Of a stretch of 64,000 bases of DNA, positions 10,364 to 19,389 are shown in pieces. Below the pieces are notes generated by a model. That model did no database searches. It had not been told where the DNA came from and saw only the letters and a list, made by a program, of their open reading frames with translations. Numbering within the stretch: position 1 is the stretch's first letter; every line of letters starts with the position of its first letter. Source of the stretch: Brevibacillus brevis. Its GTDB lineage: Bacteria; Bacillota; Bacilli; Brevibacillales; Brevibacillaceae. A program made the translations under genes and the position numbers. The DNA lies in assembly GCF_900637055.1 (NCBI RefSeq), contig NZ_LR134338.1:6101501-6165500 (forward strand). The letters are read 5' to 3'.

Positions 10364-11227
10364 CTAAGCCTGTGCGTTTGCACCTGCAACGATCTCGGAA
10401 ATCTCTTGTGTAATGGCTGCCTGACGAGCACGGTTGTAGCTCAACGTTAAACGGTTGATCATATCCGTAGCATTGTCTGTCGCGTTGCCCATTGCCGTCA
10501 TACGGGAACCTTCTTCGGAAGCTTTTGCTTCGAGAAGTGCACTGTAAACCAGTGTTTCCGCATATTTCGGCAACAGATCCGCCAATACTTCTTCCGAGGA
10601 CGGCTCATACTCGTAATTCAATTCGCGCGCATTGTTGCTCTCGGGAGCTTCCAAAGGCAGCAATTGTTTTACGGTAGGTATTTGCGAAATTGCACTTTGG
10701 AACTTGTTGTAGCACAGGTACAGTTCGTCAATCTGCTCATTCTCGAACATTTGGACTGCTGCACCGGCAATTTTCTTGATATCAGCAAAGGCTGGGCTGA
10801 CTGGCAGACCTGTAACTTCCTCCAACAGAGGGTAGTTCCGCTTGCTGAAGAAGTCACGACCTTTGCGGCCAATCACAAAAATACCGTACTCATCCTTGGA
10901 CTTGTGCTTCTCGTTAATGGTAGTTACCACTTTACGGAGAATGTTGGCATTGTAACCCCCAGCAAGTCCACGGTCGGAAGTGATGACAATATAACCAGTC
11001 TTTTTCACCGGACGATTTTGCAACATTGGATGTTTGGAACCAGAGTTCCCACTCGCGATGCTTGCGATCACTTCTTGGATCTTGTCAGCATACGGGCGTG
11101 CCGCCTCAGCTTTATCCTGGTTACGGCGAAGCTTTGCAGCCGCCACCATTTTCATCGCTTTCGTGATTTGGCGCATATCTTTTTTACTTTTGATACTGCG
11201 TCGAATCTCACGTATTCCTTTAGCCAC
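10364..11227 (-). CDS. atpG: F1Fo ATP synthase gamma subunit
   Basis: Rotor shaft subunit, 287 residues. Typical N-terminal sequence [27 protein letters not shown] and C-terminal [37 protein letters not shown], the two long helices of the coiled coil. Usual position between atpA and atpD. Confidence 0.98.
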   Translation of the reverse strand: MAKGIREIRRSIKSKKDMRQITKAMKMVAAAKLRRNQDKAEAARPYADKIQEVIASIASGNSGSKHPMLQNRPVKKTGYIVITSDRGLAGGYNANILRKVVTTINEKHKSKDEYGIFVIGRKGRDFFSKRNYPLLEEVTGLPVSPAFADIKKIAGAAVQMFENEQIDELYLCYNKFQSAISQIPTVKQLLPLEAPESNNARELNYEYEPSSEEVLADLLPKYAETLVYSALLEAKASEEGSRMTAMGNATDNATDMINRLTLSYNRARQAAITQEISEIVAGANAQA

Positions 11228-11301
11228 TCGTTTTCACCACCTTGAGGACGCATGCACGGGCAAATGGCCCGGCATGCATCTGATGTCTATCAGGTTAACG
11301 A

Positions 11302-12813
<1,512 letters not shown>

Positions 12814-12856
12814 TTAATTCACCCCATTCATCCAACTTCTTAAAAGCCATCGAACT

Positions 12857-13384
12857 TTACGCCTTTTGCGCAAAGGTTTCCAACTTTGTTTTCAGGCTGC
12901 CATCATACAGACGGTCGCCAATTTTGATAATAATGCCGCCGAGAATCGCTGGATCTACGACTGCTGTCATACGCAGCTTTTTGTTCAGCGTTTGGCCGAA
13001 CTTCTCAGCCAGCTCATTTTGTTCTTCAGCAGAAAGCGGCTTTGCACTTGTCACAATCGCATCTGCGAATCCGCGAGCTTCGTTCGCCAATTGTACAAAA
13101 GAACGGTAGATATCAACCAGATCAACTTCGCGTCCGTTCTCAATCAGGACGTTTAGAAAATTAAAGGTTTCTTCCCCTACATGGCTTTTGAACAATTCGT
13201 CAGCGAGCTGGCTTTTTGCATCTGCTGCGATGTGCGGGTGCAGCATGATCTTTTTCAGATCTTCGTTGCCTTCAACCGCTTCTACGATTGCACCCAGGTC
13301 TGCTTCCACCTGATCAATCTTGCTACGCTCACTCGCTACTTCAAAGAGAGCGCGAGCATAACGTTTCCCTACTGCGCTACTCAT
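12857..13384 (-). CDS. atpH: F1Fo ATP synthase delta subunit
   Basis: Peripheral-stalk subunit that links F1 to the b subunits, 175 residues. The N-terminal helical domain begins VGKRYARALFEVASE, and the C-terminal part has the typical DPAILGGIIIKIGDRLYDGSL. Its start overlaps the atpF stop by four bases. Confidence 0.96.
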   Translation of the reverse strand: MSSAVGKRYARALFEVASERSKIDQVEADLGAIVEAVEGNEDLKKIMLHPHIAADAKSQLADELFKSHVGEETFNFLNVLIENGREVDLVDIYRSFVQLANEARGFADAIVTSAKPLSAEEQNELAEKFGQTLNKKLRMTAVVDPAILGGIIIKIGDRLYDGSLKTKLETFAQKA

Positions 13385-13884
13385 AGGCGATCTCCCACTT
13401 GTGCGAGAAATTTGTCAACAGTAGACTTTTGAGCTGCTTCGTCCAGTTCTTTCTCAATGATCTTGGAAGCCAAGAGCACGGAAAGACCAGTCATTTGCTC
13501 ACGCAGTTCGAGTTTTGCTTTTTCTACTTCACGAGCGAGTTCAGCACTTGCATCTGCTTTCATGCGCTCAGAAGCTGCTTGTGCTTCAGCAACGATTTTG
13601 CTTGCTTCATCAGACGCTTGCTTTGCAGCACGGTCGATGATCGCTTTAGATTCAGCGCGAGCTTCATCCAAAAGACGGCGTTGTTCAGCCAAAAGCTTTT
13701 CGGATTCCTTGTGGTTGCGTTCCGCAGTAGCGAGCTCGTTCTCAACATGAGCACGGCGCTTTTCCAATACGTTCGCAATCGGTCCTGTTGCATATTTGGA
13801 AACAACGATCAACAGCAAAACGAAAATAATCACCTGGAGTAGTAATGTGCCCCATTCCAGGGATACGGCTCCAAACTCAACCAT
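13381..13884 (-). CDS. atpF: F1Fo ATP synthase b subunit
   Basis: Peripheral-stalk subunit, 167 residues from the ATG at 13884, which has AAGGAG ten bases upstream. One N-terminal membrane helix (residues about 8-29, LEWGTLLLQVIIFVLLLIVV) is followed by a long charged helix rich in Ala, Glu and Lys. It overlaps atpH. Confidence 0.96.
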   Translation of the reverse strand: MVEFGAVSLEWGTLLLQVIIFVLLLIVVSKYATGPIANVLEKRRAHVENELATAERNHKESEKLLAEQRRLLDEARAESKAIIDRAAKQASDEASKIVAEAQAASERMKADASAELAREVEKAKLELREQMTGLSVLLASKIIEKELDEAAQKSTVDKFLAQVGDRL

Positions 13885-14004
13885 TTTTAGTTCACTCCTT
13901 CCTGACAAACGAAAGATTCTGCAATAAGTTCTTTGCGTACTTACCAGAATTATTACTAGAAGACTTCCATGCCAAGCTTGTGGCCGAAGCCTGATTTTTC
14001 CCTA

Positions 14005-14040
14005 CTAAAAGATAGGCGAAGGTGACCCTCCGCCTATTTA
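14005..14040 (-). terminator. hairpin between atpE and atpF (possible attenuator or processing site)
   Basis: On the minus strand ATAGGCG and CGCCTAT form a seven-base stem with a GC-rich inner part and are followed by CTTTT. It lies 20-55 bases after the atpE stop, in an unusually long (175-base) gap before atpF. A partial terminator or RNA-stabilising hairpin here would favour atpE over the genes below it, as the c subunit is needed in excess. Confidence 0.5.
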
Positions 14041-14059
14041 ATACTGTTCAACTGTTCGC

Positions 14060-14290
14060 TTAGCCCAGACGACCCATCAAGATGAAGCCTACAGCTACAG
14101 CGATAATTGGAATCGCCTCTACGAGACCCATACCGAGGAACATGATACCCATCAGGTTACCACGAGCTTCAGGTTGACGAGCAACACCTTCAATTGTTTT
14201 AGAGATTACGTTACTTGCACCAAAAGCACCACCAAGTGCTGCCAAACCGAAAATAAGACCCATAGCAATAGCTACACCCATAACTTCCAT
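14060..14290 (-). CDS. atpE: F1Fo ATP synthase c subunit
   Basis: Proteolipid of the rotor ring, 76 residues, two membrane helices joined by the polar loop RQP (residues 38-40). The ion-binding Glu is residue 58 (GLVEAIPII), which suggests proton coupling. In helix 1 the usual GxGxGxG packing stretch reads G20-x-A22-x-G24-x-S26. The ATG follows AGGGAGGT by nine bases, a strong site. Confidence 0.97.
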   Translation of the reverse strand: MEVMGVAIAMGLIFGLAALGGAFGASNVISKTIEGVARQPEARGNLMGIMFLGMGLVEAIPIIAVAVGFILMGRLG

Positions 14291-14333
14291 GTTAAAAATA
14301 CCTCCCTAAATTGTTGTTAACCAAAACTAGATT

Positions 14334-15128
14334 TTAGTGTTCATCATTCACAAGTTGTGAAATGTAAACCATAGAAAGAGTCAAGAAAATGAACGCCTGA
14401 ATTGCACCTACGAAGACGGAGTAGCCGAGCCAGATAAACAATGGTGCTGCGGCCAAAATACCCCCACTCAACAGGAAGGCAATCATGATCTCTTTTGCAA
14501 AGAGGTTACCGAACAAACGCAGAGGAAGCGTCAACGGTTTAATGATAAACTCCTCAAGAATGTGAATCGGGTTGAGGAATACGTGCTTGAACCAACCACC
14601 TGGACTTTTCTTGATACCGAGGTAGTGGGAGTAAAGCAATACCACCAATGCCAAACCAAATGTTACGCTTGGCGTAGCAGTTGGCGATTTCCACCAGACA
14701 ACGTGAGCCCCTTTTTCAGCTAGCTCGTGCTCAACGGTTTCGCGCTTTTTCGCTTCGGCTTCTGGCGTAGTAGCAACAGTCAGCATCTTCATAACGCCTT
14801 CGCTGATCTCACCTTTGTGCACTGTAGTCACGTTGGCGATAACACCCAGCTGATTCCCAATGAAGATGTAGAGGAACAGCGTAATACCAAGCGTCATCAT
14901 CATCATGACTTTCTTATGATCCATGTATCCTGCGGAAACATTCTTGACGAAGTCAAAAATCCACTCGACTGCGTTTTGCTTGGCACCCGGAACTCCGGTT
15001 TCCAGCTTCCGCGTCATTACAACTAGGAAAACAAACACAAGCAGTGCGGTAAGAAGCATCATAAGAATAGTAGCGATGTCAAATACCATGCCAGCCCACT
15101 CAAACCGTAACGTATAATGATGACCCAT
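14334..15128 (-). CDS. atpB: F1Fo ATP synthase a subunit
   Basis: Stator membrane subunit that forms the proton half-channels. I choose the ATG at 15128 (MGHHYTLRFEWAG, 264 residues) because AAGGGGTG lies just before it; an earlier in-frame start at 15149 overlaps that site. The conserved RLFGNLFAKEIM holds the essential Arg, and a long polar loop (residues about 100-150) lies between helices. An ATP synthase a subunit without doubt. Confidence 0.97.
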   Translation of the reverse strand: MGHHYTLRFEWAGMVFDIATILMMLLTALLVFVFLVVMTRKLETGVPGAKQNAVEWIFDFVKNVSAGYMDHKKVMMMMTLGITLFLYIFIGNQLGVIANVTTVHKGEISEGVMKMLTVATTPEAEAKKRETVEHELAEKGAHVVWWKSPTATPSVTFGLALVVLLYSHYLGIKKSPGGWFKHVFLNPIHILEEFIIKPLTLPLRLFGNLFAKEIMIAFLLSGGILAAAPLFIWLGYSVFVGAIQAFIFLTLSMVYISQLVNDEH

Positions 15129-15239
15129 CTTTTCACCCCTTTCCATCAATAGATAGAGGTTGTCCGAAACATCTGTCTAAGCACTGCTATCGAACGCTCT
15201 CTGTTAATTCATTTCATGTTTAGTAAAGCTGTACCAAAT

Positions 15240-15608
15240 CTATTTGAAATTGCGGTATACGAGTAGAAAGCCGATCCCTTGGATCAAAAACAATCCAAGC
15301 AGGACCCCAGATAACATGAAGATGTGAGGAAAAAGAAAGGTAAGATAGGCTGAAAGGCCGGCAATCATAAACCGGAGCATCGTCCCTGTTCCTTTTGGTC
15401 TTACATCAGGGTTATCTGCTATTTGCCCTACGACCCAGACCTTGCCAGCCAGAACGATGGTATTAATGATTCCTGCCACGGTTCCGAGTAACAAACTCTG
15501 TAAGAAAACTTTGTGATCAGGCAATAAAACTAATAGGATTACAAACAAGGCCAAACACCAAAAAGAATAGCGAAAAGTCTTTCGCATCGCTAAAGCAAAC
15601 GCTTCCAT
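15240..15608 (-). CDS. atpI: ATP synthase subunit I
   Basis: Small membrane protein with four predicted helices, 122 residues, located as usual at the head of the atp operon. AtpI proteins assist c-ring assembly or Mg transport in some bacteria; neither role can be seen from the sequence. The ATG follows GGGGGTGA by six bases, and that ribosome site directly abuts the stop of the AtpZ-like frame upstream. Confidence 0.88.
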   Translation of the reverse strand: MEAFALAMRKTFRYSFWCLALFVILLVLLPDHKVFLQSLLLGTVAGIINTIVLAGKVWVVGQIADNPDVRPKGTGTMLRFMIAGLSAYLTFLFPHIFMLSGVLLGLFLIQGIGFLLVYRNFK

Positions 15609-15621
15609 CGTTCGTCACCCC

Positions 15622-15831
15622 CTACAGATACGGGCGAATGAGTCGATAGACAGTGTATACACCAACAGCAATCCCTGTAATCAAGCCGATAAGCAAGAAC
15701 CAAGGATCAGTCGCTAGTAGGCGATCCGCGTATCTGCCGATCATAAAACCGGCAACCACACAAATGGCAAAGTCAAGACCAAGTACGCTGACCAAACCAA
15801 GTGCTCGCCATGGATTGTCAAGTTTCGCCAG
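15622..15831 (-). CDS. AtpZ/AtpQ-like small membrane protein, probable CTG start
   Basis: The minus-strand frame encodes 69 residues: an N-terminal NPWRALGLV segment, a first helix LDFAICVVAGFMIG, a short RYADRLLATDPW loop and a second helix FLLIGLITGIAVGVYTVYRL. This is the two-helix pattern and the operon position of AtpZ (AtpI family, upstream of atpI). An in-frame TGA lies five codons before the CTG at 15831, no ATG, GTG or TTG falls between them, and AAGGAG lies nine bases before that CTG. The next standard start (TTG, codon 13) would remove the conserved NPWRA part. The stop is placed right at the atpI ribosome site. Confidence 0.72.
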   Translation of the reverse strand: MAKLDNPWRALGLVSVLGLDFAICVVAGFMIGRYADRLLATDPWFLLIGLITGIAVGVYTVYRLIRPYL

Positions 15832-15857
15832 TTTATCCTTCTCCTTTCACATAAGGA

Positions 15858-15884
15858 GAGGGCACACAATTTCCAAATGCCCTC
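15858..15884 (-). promoter_or_regulatory. inverted repeat at the atp transcription start
   Basis: GAGGGCA (15858-15864) and TGCCCTC (15878-15884) form a perfect seven-base inverted repeat with a 13-base loop that begins at the expected start of the atp transcript. It could be a 5' stabilising hairpin or a binding site. No T-run follows on the minus strand, so it is unlikely to be a terminator. Confidence 0.35.
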
Positions 15885-15888
15885 ATCC

Positions 15889-15918
15889 ATATTAACGAAG
15901 ATTTATTCCCTTTGTCAA
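15889..15918 (-). promoter_or_regulatory. probable sigma-A promoter of the atp operon
   Basis: On the minus strand TTGACA and TAATAT are separated by 18 bases, about 60 bases before the AtpZ-like frame. Two copies of an AAGCGTT motif (15922 and 15941, 19 bases apart) lie just upstream of the -35. Confidence 0.75.
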
Positions 15919-15960
15919 CGCAAGCGTTTCTGTGTACACAAAGCGTTCACAATTTAAAAA

Positions 15961-17151
15961 TTAAATTTTCTCGACAATTGTGGAGACCCCTTGTCCACCA
16001 CCAATGCAAAGAGTCGCTAACCCATATTTTGCCCCTTCGCGCTTTTGCAATTCATGCACGAGCGTGACCAAAATTCTCGCGCCACTCGCACCGATTGGAT
16101 GTCCCAAAGCAATGGCTCCGCCGTTGACATTCAGCTTCTCGCGATCAAAGCCTAATGCTTTGCCAACAGACAGCGATTGGACGGCAAAAGCTTCGTTTGC
16201 TTCGATCAAATCGATGTCAGCAATCGACAGTCCCGCTTTTTCCAGTACGCGTTTAGTCGCAGGAACAGGACCGTACCCCATAATGCTCGGATCAACACCT
16301 GCACTCGCATTGGCTACGATACGGGCTAGAGGCTTCACTCCCAGCTCTTCTGCCTTCTCGCGTGTCATAATCAAGAGAGCTGCTGCTCCATCGTTGATGC
16401 CGGATGCATTTCCAGCTGTCACAGTTCCATCCTTTTTAAATGCAGGCTTCAGCTTGCCTAGCGCTTCGGCTGTCACGCCAGCACGCGGGAATTCGTCCAC
16501 GGCAAACAGCACCGGATCAACCTTGCGCTGCGGAATCGGGACCGGCACGATTTCTTCTTGAAAACGGCCGCTAGTGAGCGCTTGCTGAGCTTTTTCCTGG
16601 CTCCACGCTGAAAATTCATCCTGCTCTTCGCGTCCGATTTCGTATTTGGTGCAAAGATTCTCCGCTGTAATGCCCATGTGGTAGTCGTTGAAAGCACACC
16701 ACAGCCCGTCACGAATCATGGAGTCTACAACTTTCTGATCTCCCATGCGGTAGCCTGAGCGCGCACCTTCCATTAAGTATGGTGCCTGGCTCATATTTTC
16801 CATCCCACCAGCCAAGACAACTTCTGCCTCACCTGCAAGGATTGACTGAACGGCCAGATGAACGGCTTTTAGACCTGAACCACAAACCTTGTTGATTGTC
16901 AGGGAGGGAACTTCATGAGCAAGGCCAGCGTGAATAGAAGCCTGGCGCGCCGGATTTTGACCCAAGCCTGCTGACAGTACATTCCCCATAATCACTTCAT
17001 CGACCGCATCCTTGGAAACACCTGCACGTTCTAGCGCTGCTTCCAGTACAATCCCGCCCAGCTTTGTCGCGCTGACACCTGCAAGCGTTCCTTGAAAGCT
17101 ACCTATAGCAGTGCGCACAGCACTCGCAATGACGATTTCTCTTTGACTCAT
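15961..17151 (-). CDS. acetyl-CoA C-acetyltransferase (thiolase)
   Basis: Condenses two acetyl-CoA or cleaves 3-ketoacyl-CoA. 396 residues from the ATG at 17151, which has GAGGGGTG eight bases upstream. Active-site Cys90 lies in [14 protein letters not shown], the His in [19 protein letters not shown], and the second Cys in [15 protein letters not shown] single gene between the atp operon and the AraC frame; a second thiolase is encoded at 61940-63118. Whether it works in degradation, in acetoacetyl-CoA formation or both cannot be decided here. Confidence 0.94.
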   Translation of the reverse strand: MSQREIVIASAVRTAIGSFQGTLAGVSATKLGGIVLEAALERAGVSKDAVDEVIMGNVLSAGLGQNPARQASIHAGLAHEVPSLTINKVCGSGLKAVHLAVQSILAGEAEVVLAGGMENMSQAPYLMEGARSGYRMGDQKVVDSMIRDGLWCAFNDYHMGITAENLCTKYEIGREEQDEFSAWSQEKAQQALTSGRFQEEIVPVPIPQRKVDPVLFAVDEFPRAGVTAEALGKLKPAFKKDGTVTAGNASGINDGAAALLIMTREKAEELGVKPLARIVANASAGVDPSIMGYGPVPATKRVLEKAGLSIADIDLIEANEAFAVQSLSVGKALGFDREKLNVNGGAIALGHPIGASGARILVTLVHELQKREGAKYGLATLCIGGGQGVSTIVEKI

Positions 17152-17252
17152 CTTCCACACACCCCTCGAATACACAGGATAGGCAACCTTCTTAAAATTC
17201 CATCTTTTGCGGATAATTCCTGCAAAGAAATCGCTTTCTTTCCATCATGATG

Positions 17253-17292
17253 AAAAAACCGTCACCTCTCATGAGAATAAGAGAGTGACGGT
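17253..17292 (-). terminator. terminator after the siderophore-binding lipoprotein
   Basis: On the minus strand ACCGTCAC-TCTC pairs with GAGAGGTGACGGT across a nine-base loop, followed by TTTTTTC. Long stem and clear T-run. Confidence 0.85.
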
Positions 17293-17300
17293 CCCGTTTT

Positions 17301-18320
17301 TTACAGGAGTGCTTCTGCAATCTCGTCGACGACGTTATTAATGGCAATCGGGCCGTAATAGGCGATCCACACCGTGGTGTTTACCTCGTAGACCTTGTTT
17401 TCCTTGGCAGCTTTCAAGCCTTTCCAAATGGAGCTGTTTTTGTACTCATCTGTCAATGCTTGATTGGCTTTGTCCGTTACGACAAACAAGTGACCAGCCT
17501 TCAGCTCTGGCATTACCTCTAGCGAAATCATCGTAGCAGTATCTGATTTATCCATGGCTTGCTTAGGCGGAGTCAGCCCCAAATCGGTATATAAGATGGC
17601 AGCTGTACGGTGTTCAATGGTATGCAGTCGAATGGCATTGTCACGCGGACGAATCAGTGCGACAGACTCACCCTTGAGTTTGGTTGCCAGTTCCGCTTTC
17701 AATTTGCTCGTTTTCTCCTGGTAGTCCTTTACGATTTGCTCAGCTTCTTGTTCTTTTTCAAGAATTTTTCCGAATGTAAGCAGTGTCTCCCGCCAGTCCT
17801 CGTTTCGACCAAACATAATGGTTGGAGCGATTTTGGACAGGTTATCATAGATTTTATCCTGGAACTCCGTGCAAATAATCAAGTCAGGCTCCATAGCTAC
17901 GACCGCTTCGGAATTAGGCTCGTCCTTTGTCCCGAGTACATGTACATCTTTTAGTTTGTCCATGAGATACTCGGGAAACTTCGTACCGTCCCCCGTTGTA
18001 ATCACACTGCCTGCAGGCAATTCGCCCAAGGCAATCATTTGATCTGCATATTGTGTATCCAGCACGGCGATTCTCACTGGTTTAAAATCAAGCTTCAGCT
18101 CGCCTTTCATGTGCTTAATCGTACGCGGTTCGCTTTTCTTCGCTTCTTGATTCGCGGCGGGTTGCGTTGTATTCGACTGCGTCGCTACCTGATTCGTAGC
18201 GCCAGTGGCTGTACTCCCCGTATTGCTAGTATTCGTGCCGCCAGCTGAGCAGGCTCCGAGCAGCAAGGTAAGGCTAAGCATCAGATTCAGCGCCAGCATC
18301 GCTTTTGTACTCTTATACAT
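17301..18320 (-). CDS. iron-siderophore substrate-binding lipoprotein (internal start within the longer AraC frame)
   Basis: Extracellular lipoprotein that would bind an Fe(III)-siderophore for an ABC importer (FeuA/FhuD type). The ATG at 18320 follows GGGGGAG by eight bases and begins a textbook lipoprotein signal MYKSTKAMLALN...LLLGAC, with lipobox Leu-Gly-Ala-Cys24. A Ser/Thr/Asn/Gln-rich linker (about residues 25-70) follows, then the binding domain with RIAVLDTQYADQMIALGELPAG and WIAYYGPIAINNVVDEIAEALL at the end; 339 residues in all. A promoter (18381-18409) and Fur-like box (18353-18371) lie just upstream. The same frame is open upstream through an AraC regulator. No permease or ATPase gene is adjacent. 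Confidence 0.85.
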   Translation of the reverse strand: MYKSTKAMLALNLMLSLTLLLGACSAGGTNTSNTGSTATGATNQVATQSNTTQPAANQEAKKSEPRTIKHMKGELKLDFKPVRIAVLDTQYADQMIALGELPAGSVITTGDGTKFPEYLMDKLKDVHVLGTKDEPNSEAVVAMEPDLIICTEFQDKIYDNLSKIAPTIMFGRNEDWRETLLTFGKILEKEQEAEQIVKDYQEKTSKLKAELATKLKGESVALIRPRDNAIRLHTIEHRTAAILYTDLGLTPPKQAMDKSDTATMISLEVMPELKAGHLFVVTDKANQALTDEYKNSSIWKGLKAAKENKVYEVNTTVWIAYYGPIAINNVVDEIAEALL

Positions 18321-19289
18321 CGGTACGGCTCCCCCATCTCTTGATCGCAAATGACTTTGATTTTCATTTTCAATGTGATCATTATATTTCCACAGCTTTT
18401 GACCAGCAATGGAATATCGCGACAAGAGTGATGGACTTTGGCGACGAATTTCCGATGTCAGCTGATTTTCCTTATACACAGAAGGGGAGAAGCCTGTATA
18501 TTTTTTAAAGATACGACTGAAATAATAGCTGTCTGTATAACCTACTGATTCCGCTACCTCTTTAAGCCCCAAATTCGTTTGACGCAGCAGTTCCTGCGCT
18601 TTTTGTATGCGCACCTGGATCAGATAGTCGATAGGACCGACCGCTAGCTGGGCTTTAAAAGTGCGTTGCAGGGATCGGGGACTACAGTTTAAGAGCGCGG
18701 CAAAATCATCGAGTGTGAAAGCCTCTGCGTAATGCTCCTCGATATACCTGACGGCCTGAACGACCAAATTCGGTACCGTTACTCCGATTCCTTGCGACTC
18801 CATCTGTGCCATTAGCTCACATACGAGTTGATAAAGCAGGGCCTTGGCTCGCAGCTTGTCCAGGTTGCCGTTCTGATTCCATGCTTGCTGCATACGTGAT
18901 ATTGCGACAAATACATTTGCCTGATGCATGGGAGTAAAGCCGTATTGGATGTGAAAAGGTTGTGTTTGCTCCAGTAAACGTAGCAGCTCTTGCCGACAAG
19001 GCAACGGCAAATGAGCTTTGTATAAAATCAGATAGTATTCCAGCTCACCCTTGATTTCCTCGATATCCACGTAAGTACCTTTGCCAGCATGGGCCATATA
19101 GCAATTCTTAATAGCATGCGCATTCCCATCAAGACGAATCAGCCCACTGCCCCTCACCGAGAATAGAAAGGCACTAGCCGGCAATTGATAGGATCGCAGC
19201 TGCTCTCCGGCTCGCATGACGATATGCCGTACATCATGTAATCGCACACTTGCCTGATTCCATAGAAAAATATGATCATTCACGTTCAT
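17301..19289 (-). CDS. AraC-family regulator frame continuous with the siderophore-binding domain (662 codons)
   Basis: Residues 1-170 form a sensor-like N-terminal domain; residues about 176-273 are a two-helix-turn-helix AraC domain (FTLDDFAALLNCSPRSLQRTF and LKEVAESVGYTDSYYFSRIF, ending KKYTGFSPSVYKE). No stop follows: the frame continues 50 codons, then enters the lipoprotein at residue 324. B. subtilis Btr is a known AraC/siderophore-binding fusion, but it lacks a signal peptide. Here the joined part contains a promoter, a Fur-like box, a ribosome site and a lipobox, so the regulator may be a separate protein with readthrough, or a lost stop. The first ATG (19289) has only weak ribosome-site support; the GTG two codons later is an alternative. 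Confidence 0.8.
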   Translation of the reverse strand: MNVNDHIFLWNQASVRLHDVRHIVMRAGEQLRSYQLPASAFLFSVRGSGLIRLDGNAHAIKNCYMAHAGKGTYVDIEEIKGELEYYLILYKAHLPLPCRQELLRLLEQTQPFHIQYGFTPMHQANVFVAISRMQQAWNQNGNLDKLRAKALLYQLVCELMAQMESQGIGVTVPNLVVQAVRYIEEHYAEAFTLDDFAALLNCSPRSLQRTFKAQLAVGPIDYLIQVRIQKAQELLRQTNLGLKEVAESVGYTDSYYFSRIFKKYTGFSPSVYKENQLTSEIRRQSPSLLSRYSIAGQKLWKYNDHIENENQSHLRSRDGGAVPMYKSTKAMLALNLMLSLTLLLGACSAGGTNTSNTGSTATGATNQVATQSNTTQPAANQEAKKSEPRTIKHMKGELKLDFKPVRIAVLDTQYADQMIALGELPAGSVITTGDGTKFPEYLMDKLKDVHVLGTKDEPNSEAVVAMEPDLIICTEFQDKIYDNLSKIAPTIMFGRNEDWRETLLTFGKILEKEQEAEQIVKDYQEKTSKLKAELATKLKGESVALIRPRDNAIRLHTIEHRTAAILYTDLGLTPPKQAMDKSDTATMISLEVMPELKAGHLFVVTDKANQALTDEYKNSSIWKGLKAAKENKVYEVNTTVWIAYYGPIAINNVVDEIAEALL
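18353..18371 (-). promoter_or_regulatory. Fur-like box at the lipoprotein promoter
   Basis: The minus-strand 19-mer GAAAATGAAAATCAAAGTC matches the Fur consensus GATAATGATAATCATTATC at 14 of 19 positions. It begins ten bases after the -10 at 18381-18386, so it would overlap the transcription start. Confidence 0.6.
18381..18409 (-). promoter_or_regulatory. promoter of the lipoprotein inside the AraC frame
   Basis: On the minus strand TTGCTG and a perfect TATAAT are 17 bases apart. They encode residues of the segment after the AraC domain, yet have the form of a sigma-A promoter with a Fur-like box directly downstream. Confidence 0.65.
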
Positions 19290-19344
19290 TGTCCTACAAT
19301 CAACTCCTTGATAGCCCTCCCATCGTTCTTCTATTCATTCTATT

Positions 19345-19359
19345 TGATAACCATTCTCA
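19345..19359 (-). promoter_or_regulatory. Fur box upstream of the AraC regulator
   Basis: The minus-strand 15-mer TGAGAATGGTTATCA matches the 7-1-7 Fur palindrome TGATAATNATTATCA at all but two positions. It lies about 56 bases before the AraC start and suggests iron repression of the regulator. Confidence 0.7.
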
Positions 19360-19389
19360 TTTCTATAGCAAATATCTATAGAAAGCGCA

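Noticed and set aside
15922-15950. CcpA cre site upstream of atp
   Set aside because: The AACGCTT motifs resemble half a cre site, but the conserved CA end is missing in both.
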